Source of the DNA: JAEKNW01 sp963678375 | Lineage (GTDB): Bacteria; Cloacimonadota; Cloacimonadia; Cloacimonadales; JAFGVF01 | Direction: 5' to 3' | Length of the DNA: 64,000 bases | NCBI GenBank assembly: GCA_963678375.2 | Contig: OY782831.1 | Coordinates: 558,001-622,000 of the forward strand | Shown here: positions 18,106-26,900 of the stretch, one piece after another | Layout of the letters: each line of letters begins with the position of its first letter | How positions within the stretch are numbered: position 1 is the stretch's first letter | Translations under genes and position numbers: made by a program | The notes under the pieces: generated by a model | Seen by the model: only the letters and a program-made list of their open reading frames with translations | What the model was told of the DNA's origin: nothing | Database searches by the model: none

Positions 18106-18137
18106 AAAACAGGAATTTGGAAACAAATTCCTGTTTT
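18106..18137. terminator. Bidirectional intrinsic terminator between nifJ and the pseudo-kinase gene
   Basis: A perfect 13-bp stem (18106-18118 with 18125-18137; AAAACAGGAATTT and its complement) has a GGAAAC loop. It is T-rich on both 3' sides and sits between convergent genes, so it can serve both strands. Confidence 0.92.
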
Positions 18138-18148
18138 TCTTATGCTTA

Positions 18149-20893
18149 CTAAGCTTTATTTTTATATTCTAGTGCAGATTCAAGTAAGAGGGCAAGGCTG
18201 GCTTTTGTTAAAGTATCAGGAAAAACTGTATCAATGAAATCATAAATATTAGGAGTTTCACTATTTTCAATATTAGCTATTATATAGGGTTTATAGATAC
18301 TATTATTTTGGCTTATATCTCTTAATGTATCTATATCATTAATACTAACTACAGTTAAATCAATAAATATCACATCATAAGTATTCTTTACTAGAAAGTC
18401 TTTAAGATCTTGTTCTGGAGTGCAAATATCAATTTTTTGATTAAGAGCTTCAGCAATTTTGAAGAGAACATAATGATCAACATTACTATAGTTGACTATT
18501 AAAACTTTTAGAGGAATAATTTTATCTGCAATTTTATCTGCTAAACTAGTTAAGTCACTATTAAGGATATATTTTTCTATAGAATTTACATCAGAATTAT
18601 CAGTTATATTTTCTGAAACATCATTTTCTGTGTAATTTTTTATGGTAAAGATGAACTTTTTATCTTGGTTAATATCACTGCTATACTCAACCTTTCCTTC
18701 TAAGCTACTAATTAGTTTATTGATTACCAGATAGTTAAATCTCAACTCGCTGACTTTACTTAAATCATGAAGATAGTCTTCGTTAGTTTTATCTATTAAT
18801 GTGAAATCTTTTTCAGCATTCTTATCACTTGTAGAAATATCAAACTTAATGGAATCATCATTTGTAGTAGTAATATCTACAAATATTGGTAACTTAGGGT
18901 CATTCTTTGCTAATTTTATTATGATTATTTCTATCAACTTTTCTAGTTGAGAAACTGCAAGAAATCTATCTTCTTCATAATCTGAGGTAAGTCTATAGTA
19001 AATTTTTTCAATATTTGTTCTATCTATGAAAAATTCTAATATGTACTTAATAAAGTCTGGAAGATACACTCTACGAATTTCTGTTTTCTCTTTTTCCCTA
19101 TTTATATGATATTCAGTCATTTCATTAACAATATATAGTAGTTGACGAGTTAAATCCTTTAATAGCTTATAATACTCTGTATTAGTATTTTCATCAGTAT
19201 TAGTTTCAATTAGATCCACCAATCCATAAATTGCATTGAGTGGTACATTCATATCTTTGCCAAAATTAGAGTAAAAGTTATTCTTAACTTCATTAAAAGC
19301 CTTTTGCTCTTCCAGTAAATATTGCATCTTTTTTTGGACAGTATTCTTTGCAGTAATATCTGTTATTGAAGAAATTATCTCACTAGTCTCAGGTACAAGA
19401 ACTATATTCAAGATAGCATCAATTACAAAACCCTTCTTGTTAAGAAATTTCACTTCATATGAATCTGTTGGAGGTAACTGATTTGTGTATCTCTTCTTCC
19501 TATTCTCTTTCATCTTATCAATATCTACTTGATCAATAAAAGTAATCCAAGATAATTTATTCTCAACTTCTTCTTTGCTATAACCGCTCAAGACTTCAAA
19601 TTTATTATTCACCATAGTCACAATACCATTCTTAGCTACTGTTATCATAGCAATCCCACTATTTTCATAAACAGAACGATATTTTTTCTCTTCACTTCTT
19701 AACTCTTGGGTTCTTTCATCCACCATAAACTCTAAGTTCTGTTTTAAGTCGGTTAGAGATTTATTAGATTTCACAAGTTCATTCTTGAGTTTGTTCTTCT
19801 TAATAATAGTAATTATCATCCAGAAAATAATAATTGATAGGAAAAGAACTACTAAGGTAAATCTTAAGATAATATCTTTGTTTCTTTGGAAATATGATTG
19901 TTGATAGTTTAATATAAATGAGTTTTGTGGAATGTCTTTGATACTAAGACCCCACTTTTGCATTGCCTTGTAATCAAAATAATAACCATTTGGGCTAACA
20001 TCTATGATATCTAGCTTTTCAGCATCATTACCTTGCAGAATCTGTATTGCTAATTTTGCAGCACTTTCACCTTGCAAGCTACCACTTGTTAGATAACCTC
20101 CTACTGCTCCATAGCCTAAAGAAAAATCAATTGAAACATATACTGGAACTGATGAGTATCGAGAAACTAGAAGAGCACTTTCATCGTATTCTAAGAATTG
20201 ACCTTGATTATCTTTAAAAAATAAACTATAAAGAACAATAGTATCATCTTTAAGATTGCTAAGGAGTAATTTAAGTTCTTCTATAGAGACATCCTCAACT
20301 ATTTCGATATCAATATCTTCTTTAAACTCACGAATATCTGCATGGATATTAATCCGGTTTTGTAGTCCAGTTGGAGTCATTTCGTTAATGACAATGATTT
20401 TTTTTACATCTTTATGAATTGTTTTTATTAATTTGAAATTCTCTAAAGAAATTATTTTTTCCCTTACGCCAGTAACGTTTCTCATTCCTTCAAGTTGTGA
20501 AGGGTGGAAATAATTTACACCGCAGAAGACTACAGGTGCTTCTTTAAAAACTGATTTATGAAGGTCTTTTACTATTTCGAAAGCATTGTTATCTGCGGTA
20601 ATTATTACATCAAAATCACTATCTTTATACTTATACTCAAGCATCATTTTAAGGTTATCTTTAAATTCAGGAGTATTGAACCTTTTAGTATCCAAGAACT
20701 CAGTTTTTATTCTAATATTATGATTATATTCTTTTAACACTGTCTTGATTGCTGTATCTATATTATCAGCCCAGAGAAATCCTGAATGATAGGATTGGAG
20801 TATAAGTACCTCAGGAATATCATATTCATCTGCATAGGCTTTACCAATAAAAAAAGTCATCAAGATAATAGTAATAAAGAATATTTTTTTCAT
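18149..20893 (-). CDS. Degenerate hybrid histidine kinase with ABC-type substrate-binding sensor and PAS domain
   Basis: A 914-residue protein with a signal peptide (1-21), a periplasmic domain of the ABC substrate-binding-like sensor type (about 26-320), a transmembrane helix (341-364), a coiled coil, a PAS domain (about 405-520), a kinase-like core (535-755) and a receiver-like domain (795-910). The H-box keeps the frame 'NVPLNAIYGLVDLI', but the phospho-acceptor His position is Lys546 ('FGKDMNVPLNAI'). The N-box Asn is missing in 'IEIIIIKLAKND', and the G-box glycines are missing in 'KVSELRFNYLVINKLISSLE'. The receiver keeps Asp845 ('VIFIDLTV') but lacks the usual acidic pair ('LIVNYSNVD') and the conserved Lys-Pro. 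The ORF is intact with a good ribosome site, so this looks like a maintained pseudo-kinase. It could act as a ligand-responsive scaffold; no partner is adjacent. Confidence 0.85.
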   Translation of the reverse strand: MKKIFFITIILMTFFIGKAYADEYDIPEVLILQSYHSGFLWADNIDTAIKTVLKEYNHNIRIKTEFLDTKRFNTPEFKDNLKMMLEYKYKDSDFDVIITADNNAFEIVKDLHKSVFKEAPVVFCGVNYFHPSQLEGMRNVTGVREKIISLENFKLIKTIHKDVKKIIVINEMTPTGLQNRINIHADIREFKEDIDIEIVEDVSIEELKLLLSNLKDDTIVLYSLFFKDNQGQFLEYDESALLVSRYSSVPVYVSIDFSLGYGAVGGYLTSGSLQGESAAKLAIQILQGNDAEKLDIIDVSPNGYYFDYKAMQKWGLSIKDIPQNSFILNYQQSYFQRNKDIILRFTLVVLFLSIIIFWMIITIIKKNKLKNELVKSNKSLTDLKQNLEFMVDERTQELRSEEKKYRSVYENSGIAMITVAKNGIVTMVNNKFEVLSGYSKEEVENKLSWITFIDQVDIDKMKENRKKRYTNQLPPTDSYEVKFLNKKGFVIDAILNIVLVPETSEIISSITDITAKNTVQKKMQYLLEEQKAFNEVKNNFYSNFGKDMNVPLNAIYGLVDLIETNTDENTNTEYYKLLKDLTRQLLYIVNEMTEYHINREKEKTEIRRVYLPDFIKYILEFFIDRTNIEKIYYRLTSDYEEDRFLAVSQLEKLIEIIIIKLAKNDPKLPIFVDITTTNDDSIKFDISTSDKNAEKDFTLIDKTNEDYLHDLSKVSELRFNYLVINKLISSLEGKVEYSSDINQDKKFIFTIKNYTENDVSENITDNSDVNSIEKYILNSDLTSLADKIADKIIPLKVLIVNYSNVDHYVLFKIAEALNQKIDICTPEQDLKDFLVKNTYDVIFIDLTVVSINDIDTLRDISQNNSIYKPYIIANIENSETPNIYDFIDTVFPDTLTKASLALLLESALEYKNKA

Positions 20894-21200
20894 AATAACC
20901 TCTAATTTAAATCATAATATAAGATAACTATATATTTAGAAATAGCAAATTATTTTGTTACAGACGTATAAATATTAGTCAACATGTTCTTGAGGTTATC
21001 GAGATATCCGGTGATTAGAACTTCTCTCCAAAAAAATCTAAATAATTAGGACTTCTTAGTTAAAACTAAGTTATTAGAATAGCTGGATGCTTATTTGAAC
21101 CGTTTTGTCTTATAAATCAAAAATTTGTATAGTTTTTTCTTGACGGAAATTACTAGCAATTAGTTCTTGTATAATAATACATAATAATTGAGGAGCTATC
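20894..21200. other. Divergent intergenic region upstream of the zinc-ribbon gene
   Basis: This 307-base non-coding stretch lies between the pseudo-kinase gene (minus) and the small plus-strand gene. A perfect TATAAT at 21170-21175 lies 25 bases before the ATG and could be the -10 box. TTGACG at 21140 is 24 bases upstream of it, too far for a standard -35. The ribosome site GAGGAG is at 21189-21194. Nothing else is recognised. Confidence 0.45.
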
Positions 21201-21365
21201 ATGGCAAAGAATTACCGTGGAAAGAATATTGAAAAGAAAAGAGGAACTTGCCCTTCTTGTGGAAGAACAGGTGTAAAGCTTCTTCATGAAGTAAAAAAAG
21301 ATGATAAAACTATAATGGTTTGTAAGGTTTGCAAAAATGTAGACCCAGCAAAAATAGAGGCATAA
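21201..21365 (+). CDS. Small zinc-ribbon protein (54 residues)
   Basis: A 54-residue basic protein starting 'MAKNYRGKNIEKKRGTCPSC'. Two Cys pairs, 'CPSC' (residues 17-20) and 'CKVC' (41-44), are separated by 20 residues, which is a classical zinc-ribbon layout. The basic N-terminus (seven Lys or Arg in the first 14 residues) suggests nucleic-acid or ribosome binding, by inference. Support for a real gene: a strong GAGGAG site 6 bases before the ATG, a TATAAT box 25 bases upstream, and an intrinsic terminator beginning 6 bases after the stop. I do not recognise the family. It is separate from both neighbours, which are on the other strand. Confidence 0.85.
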   Translation: MAKNYRGKNIEKKRGTCPSCGRTGVKLLHEVKKDDKTIMVCKVCKNVDPAKIEA

Positions 21366-21371
21366 GTTTAT

Positions 21372-21396
21372 GAGGCTATACAGCCTCTTTTTTTTT
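21372..21396 (+). terminator. Intrinsic terminator of the zinc-ribbon gene
   Basis: A 6-bp stem (GAGGCT at 21372-21377, AGCCTC at 21382-21387) with a 4-base loop is followed by nine T. The T-run overlaps the stop codon of the convergent cardiolipin synthase gene. Confidence 0.9.
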
Positions 21397-22939
21397 ATAA
21401 AATAGGTGAGAAAAGTCTTGCAACGCCTATTTTTAGTTTGGTAAAGAAAGAGATGTTTTCAACATCTTTTAGAGTGATTAAGTACGAATTATCAATATCT
21501 TCAAAGAATTGCTTTTCCATATCTCTAGTTGTTTTCTCATCATATATTATACCATTAATTTCAAAATTTTGTACAAAAGATCTAATATCCATATTTGCAG
21601 TTCCTATTGAGCAAACTTCTCCATCAACTAACATTACTTTAGCGTGAATAAATCCTCTTTGATATTCATAGATTTTGACCCCGGCTTCCATTAACTCTTG
21701 ATAATAAGATCTAGTACCCCAGAAAACAACTATATGATCAGCCTTCCCAGGCACAATAATTCTTACATCTACCCCACTTAATGCGGAAGTAATTAAAGCC
21801 ATGGATAGGCTTTCATTAAGAATCAGATAAGGTGTAGTTATATATATTTTATTCTGAGCTTTAGTGATAGCTGAAAAATAAATCTGCATAATGCTTTCCC
21901 AGTTAGAGTCAGGACCTGAAGTCACAATTTGCATAGGTAACTTTTCTTCTGTATTTACTTCTGGGTAGAATTCTTGTTTGAAGAGGTACTCTTTTGAAGT
22001 AAAATATAAATCTGTAAGGAAAACAGTTTGAAGAGCATATACAGAACCACCTATGATTCGCATGTGAGTATCACGCCAATAACCAAAATATTTATCTCTG
22101 CTAGCATATTTATCTCCAATGTTCAGTCCACCTAAATAAGCTATCTTCCCATCAATAACAACAATTTTCCTATGATTTCTATAGTTAAACCTACTATTAA
22201 AGAAGGGTAGTCTTACCTTATTAAAGTAGTTGCATTCTATTCCAAACTTAGTTAATTTCTTTGCTAGCGTAAATCTAAATTTCCATGACCCAACATCATC
22301 TACAATAATCCTTACTTTCACTCCTTCTTTAGCTTTTTTGATTAGCAATGCTGAAAGTTCTTTACCTAAATGGTCTGTAGCAAAAGCAAAGTATTCTAAA
22401 TGAATATGATGATTAGCCTGAACAATATCTTTAAACATTTTATCGAAAAGTTTAGCACCATCAGGATAGATTTGCACAGAATTATACTCACTTAAGAAAG
22501 CCTTACTATTGCTATGAAGAAGATGGGATATTCTATGACTCAGAGGAGTTTTAAAAAGTTCTTTGTTCTCATAGCTGTTATTTAGAAACTTATACATAGA
22601 TTTAAACTCAATTCTATCAACTAGCTCTTTATCAGAAAACATTTTCCTCTTTCTAAAATTTCTTCCTAGAGTAAGATAAAAGAAAATACCTACAACAGGA
22701 ATGAAAAGAAGGACTAGTAACCAAGCAAAAGTATGAGCACTATTTTTCCTTTCAATAATAATAACTATTGTTATTGTTATCACTGAAATAGCTGATAAAA
22801 CAGCCCAAACAGTTGAAACTGTTAATAAATGTGGTTTTTGGATAAAGAAGCCAATAATAGCTAAGATAACTAGTATTATTGCTGAAGAATAAAAAAATAT
22901 TTTCTTTTTTAAGTATCGGGGATGTTTTGTAGTCAGCAT
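21395..22939 (-). CDS. cls: Cardiolipin synthase (phospholipase D family)
   Basis: A 514-residue membrane enzyme that condenses two phosphatidylglycerols to cardiolipin and glycerol. Two hydrophobic N-terminal segments (about 15-33 and 40-62) and a third (70-92) form the usual PLD N-terminal membrane region. Both HKD motifs are intact: 'HRKIVVIDG' (His256, Lys258, Asp263) followed by 'LGGLNIGDKYAS', and 'HAKVMLVDG' (His432, Lys434, Asp439) followed by 'IGTANMDIRSF'. Length is typical of bacterial Cls. It starts 6 bases after the HD-domain gene with no clear Shine-Dalgarno of its own, so it is probably translationally coupled to it. Confidence 0.95.
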   Translation of the reverse strand: MLTTKHPRYLKKKIFFYSSAIILVILAIIGFFIQKPHLLTVSTVWAVLSAISVITITIVIIIERKNSAHTFAWLLVLLFIPVVGIFFYLTLGRNFRKRKMFSDKELVDRIEFKSMYKFLNNSYENKELFKTPLSHRISHLLHSNSKAFLSEYNSVQIYPDGAKLFDKMFKDIVQANHHIHLEYFAFATDHLGKELSALLIKKAKEGVKVRIIVDDVGSWKFRFTLAKKLTKFGIECNYFNKVRLPFFNSRFNYRNHRKIVVIDGKIAYLGGLNIGDKYASRDKYFGYWRDTHMRIIGGSVYALQTVFLTDLYFTSKEYLFKQEFYPEVNTEEKLPMQIVTSGPDSNWESIMQIYFSAITKAQNKIYITTPYLILNESLSMALITSALSGVDVRIIVPGKADHIVVFWGTRSYYQELMEAGVKIYEYQRGFIHAKVMLVDGEVCSIGTANMDIRSFVQNFEINGIIYDEKTTRDMEKQFFEDIDNSYLITLKDVENISFFTKLKIGVARLFSPIL

Positions 22940-22945
22940 AACTAA

Positions 22946-23752
22946 TTAGAGGTATTTTAAGTATTCGCGTCCTTCAACACCTGCATATAATTCAATATAT
23001 TTCTTAGCAGGACTCTTCAATATCTTAGGGAAAAGAACTTCCTCGATTTGGAAAAATCCCACTGACGCTGTCATTGTAACTTTTATCTCAATTGGTTTAT
23101 GCTGTCCTTTCTCAAATCTTACTTTCTGAATCGCATTAGCCGAAGTTCGATGTATATCTCCTGGTTTAGGGTTGGAGGCTAAAAGGGTAGGTATTCTAGC
23201 CCTTCCATGCTCCATATCAGCTCCATCAGCTATCAAGACTAAACCTGCCTCTAATGAGTGAATTCTTTGAGTGCCCATATGACCAAAAATACCTTCAACA
23301 GCAATTGATTGTACAGCCATTATTGTTTTAAGGTTTGCCTGTTCATAAACTTTATCTAGATATTTCCTTATGTATGGTAAAGCTATTTGGACACTCATTA
23401 GCTCATGGTTTTCTCGAGCTATACTCATACCAAAATCATGAAATAGAGATGCTAAAATTATTCCAATTAGAGAGTCTTCTTTATTACCCAAACCCTCTTT
23501 TTCTAGATTAAATTTAACTCCGTTTTCTGATAGTAATCTAAACATAACAACAGCATTTAGAGTTGCTTTGCGCATATGTACAGGTCCATGATCATTATAA
23601 CCAAGCCTTTTAATTGATACACTATTACAGTAATCCTGTAAAGCTTGAATTTCCTCATCTTGAAAAATACTTTCAGTAATTTGGTAAGCCTTTCCATCTA
23701 ATAACTTTAGTATTTTCTCTTCAAAATGTATTTGTTTTACAGATTTATTCAT
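22946..23752 (-). CDS. HD-domain metal-dependent phosphohydrolase
   Basis: A 268-residue cytoplasmic protein with the HD-superfamily metal ligands. A His pair lies in 'YNDHGPVHMRKA' (His55, His59), then 'ASLFHDFGMS' (His105-Asp106), His158 or His165 in 'GHMGTQRIHS', and acidic residues in 'LIADGADMEHGRAR' (Asp176, Asp179). This set is typical of metal-dependent phosphohydrolases acting on nucleotides or other phosphates. The C-terminal ~70 residues form a beta-rich extension. It is first in a two-gene unit with cls, and AGGAG precedes the ATG. The substrate cannot be told from sequence; the link to cardiolipin synthase suggests, but does not show, a role in phospholipid or envelope control. 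Confidence 0.8.
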   Translation of the reverse strand: MNKSVKQIHFEEKILKLLDGKAYQITESIFQDEEIQALQDYCNSVSIKRLGYNDHGPVHMRKATLNAVVMFRLLSENGVKFNLEKEGLGNKEDSLIGIILASLFHDFGMSIARENHELMSVQIALPYIRKYLDKVYEQANLKTIMAVQSIAVEGIFGHMGTQRIHSLEAGLVLIADGADMEHGRARIPTLLASNPKPGDIHRTSANAIQKVRFEKGQHKPIEIKVTMTASVGFFQIEEVLFPKILKSPAKKYIELYAGVEGREYLKYL

Positions 23753-23942
23753 TTAAACTCCTAAATTATTTAAGAAATAGTAATATTATTTACTATTTTT
23801 GCAAGTTTTATTTATTATTGTAGTTTTATAGCTCATGCAAGATTTGGACTATGTCAAAACAAGATTCCTTCTTACTAAGAAAACCCTAAGACCATCTTCT
23901 TCACACTAAGTTGATTGTAGTAGAGAAAATTAGTCACAGAAA

Positions 23943-23981
23943 AGCTGGCTAAAAGCAAATACTCTTCTAGTCTATCCAGCT
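23943..23981 (-). terminator. Probable terminator after the 1276-residue secreted protein gene
   Basis: On the minus strand a stem (AGCTGG with CCAGCT, extended by a 7-bp arm with one mismatch after a 5-base bulge) is followed by TTTTCTG. It starts about 10 bases after the stop codon. Confidence 0.5.
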
Positions 23982-23990
23982 AAAATGGGC

Positions 23991-26900
23991 TTATTTGATA
24001 ACGCATATCTTTCGAATTTTACTTGAGACTTCATCTTTATATTTTAGGAAATAAACTCCAGAACTTACTCTTCTACCTTGATTATTAGTTAAATTCCATT
24101 TTATCAAAGTGTTTTCTGACTTACCGTCATTTATATTGAAATTCTTAACTCTCTGGCCCCTAATATTATAAATAGCTATAGAGAAGTTCTTACCCTTTGT
24201 ATTTGAGACAGATATCTTAGCTTGGTTTGAAATTGGATTAGGGCTTACACTTAACTGATTTAGTGCAAGAACATCATTATTCTCATTTTCAGTGATGGTT
24301 GTGATAGTAAGATCAGCTTGATAAGATCCATTTAGTTGAGTATTAGGTATAGTTTGATAGTTAGAGGTCAATCTAATCTCATTATTCCCAAAGGTCAAAT
24401 CAATTGGATAATTATCCGGATTATGAGATTCTTTTATTCGAACTTCAACAGCTTCATCTAAAGTATTAGTAAAAGCAATGTTCCATAGATAAGTATCATC
24501 ATTACTTGGTAAAGACATCTGTTGATGCATTTTGGGGTAATAGTTACTTAATGGGGGTTGAGCTACGATATAAGCCTCTTGCAAACCAATACTTGGTCTC
24601 AATGGTGGTTTCATAACATCGTAATAGAAGTCAATCACTGGTGTTAAGTCTGGCTGGATACCTACTGTAAGTTCATCTTTTGCCCCTGTACTTGTTTTAA
24701 ATTCAATGGTGAAATATATTTGGGGATAAACAAAGTTATAGTTTTCATTTATGTTTACAGGATCAAACCTTATATTAATTAGGTTACTTGATACTTGATT
24801 TAGGAAAGCACTTTCAAAAGCTTTTAAAGTGTCTATAAATGTGTAGGACCCATTCCTAACACCCATAATTGCTGGGAGAATCATTTGGCTAGAAACAAGG
24901 TTCTTGTAGCTTCGGATAAGACCATTTACTTCAAAAAGAAGGTCTTTGATTGCATAATCTATAGGGTGAGGATTTCTGATATGGTTCCAACCTTGATTTA
25001 GCTGATACTGACTATCACCTAAAAATGGAAGACTTGTTATTGGAATAACCTCATCTTCTAAGACATTTAATAAGTAGGCTGTTTCATTTGTTAAGGAATT
25101 AGTAGAGACATATTCATCATCAAGCAATTGGTAAGCCTGAAGATTGCCTTGATAAGCCGAAAGATCTAAATCATCATTAAATGGATAGGCAAAGAGTAGA
25201 TTTGATTCTTCTGCTGAAAGATTCAATGCTTGAATCTCAGGAATAAGGACAAACCTACTATATGATTTATAATCTAAATCTTGTCCATCAGAAGAATTTA
25301 CTCTAACCATCAAGTTCATCATCCTATAATTATTCTCTTCATCATTTACATAGCTATAAGAAGTCTGATCTGGGGTTAAGCCTGTAGCAACAAAAACGGA
25401 GTCTCTTCCATTTGTAAAGTAAAGATCAAGATCATCAACAAGTTCAGGATAGTCAATATGCCAGTTTAAGTCGATTTGATTACCTTGATAAGCAATAGCA
25501 CTGTTTAAATTAGGGAAAGTAACCTCAGCTTGTAAGTTTCCCCAGATTAGTTTCAGTTCATAGTTACCTTGGCCAGGGAAATCTAAGTCTACTTCTTGTG
25601 AGTTTAACGAATACAGTTGATCATTGTAACTTAAATAAAATCTCTCAGAAAAACGAGTTTCTTCAATTGAGAAAGATAGATTATCTGGAGGGTTATTAAT
25701 GATTAAATCCAAGTATCTAACGTCATTTTCAGGATCAAAGTCATCAATAATATTTTTAGATAGTCTTTGATTATCAACAATAAATGCTAAATAATTCTCT
25801 TCCGCATCATTGATTTGATCATAAACCACATCGAAACTTGAGCTAGCATAATAGCTTTGACCAAAAGTAAGAGATTGATTCCAGGAACTTCCTGTAGATG
25901 ATAGTTCAATGTAATTAGCAAGTGAAGCGTTCATTACTTGGGATATCTGACCACTAGTTCCAGCTGTATTTACAACGTGTACTCGGTAGGCATAATTAAT
26001 ATTTGCTTCAACATTATAATCGGTAAAAGAGAAAAACTGGCTGTATGGACTAGTAATTTCTAAGTTTGAGTTTTCTTCATAACTAGAATATAATTCAAAT
26101 TCTGAATCATTTTCTTTTCTATAAACTTCAAAGCCGACACAGTTTTGTTGCTGACTCATTGACCAGTTAAAAGATATCGAGCTATCATTAGCATATAAAT
26201 CGAATTCCGAAGTTATAATTGGAAGAGTGTTATAAACTATTTCTTCTGATAAAGCAGATATATTTCCATTATAATCTACAGTTCTCATAGCCAAATAGTA
26301 AGTTTGATTAATGTCTAAATCTGATAAGGAAACATTACTAATTTTAGGATAAGCCAACTTTTCTATGTTTTCCCTGTTTACAAGAGTATAGTTGTTTTCT
26401 GATATTGGATCAAGGGAGTATAAGATTTCATATGAGTAAAAATCATAACAAGGAGCTGGATCCCAAGCTATTGGATTCCCTGAACCTCCATAATATCTTC
26501 TTAAATTACTTGGGGGATCAGGAACTAAACCATCATCCATTTCAATCAAATCAGCTACTGCTTGGGTTAAAGCTTCTGTGAATGGTTGATAATAATTCTC
26601 TAATTTAGTATATCTCTGATTTATATTCCAATTATTTGTATAGGTATTAAAACCATAAAATTCCTTGAAAGATTCTTCATTTTGAGGATAACAACTAGGG
26701 AGTTCATCAAATTCAACATGGAAGAAAGGAGAAAAGACATCCCATTCACTAAAATCATCTGTTGAATAAATATCCTGGAAGGAGTTGGGGTAACCAGGTA
26801 AATCTACATCAGAAGAAATCTCTAAAGAATCTTGATAGATTGTAGGATAAAAGTAGTTATGAACACTATAATAATCAGTAATTCTCACTTCCTCATTATT

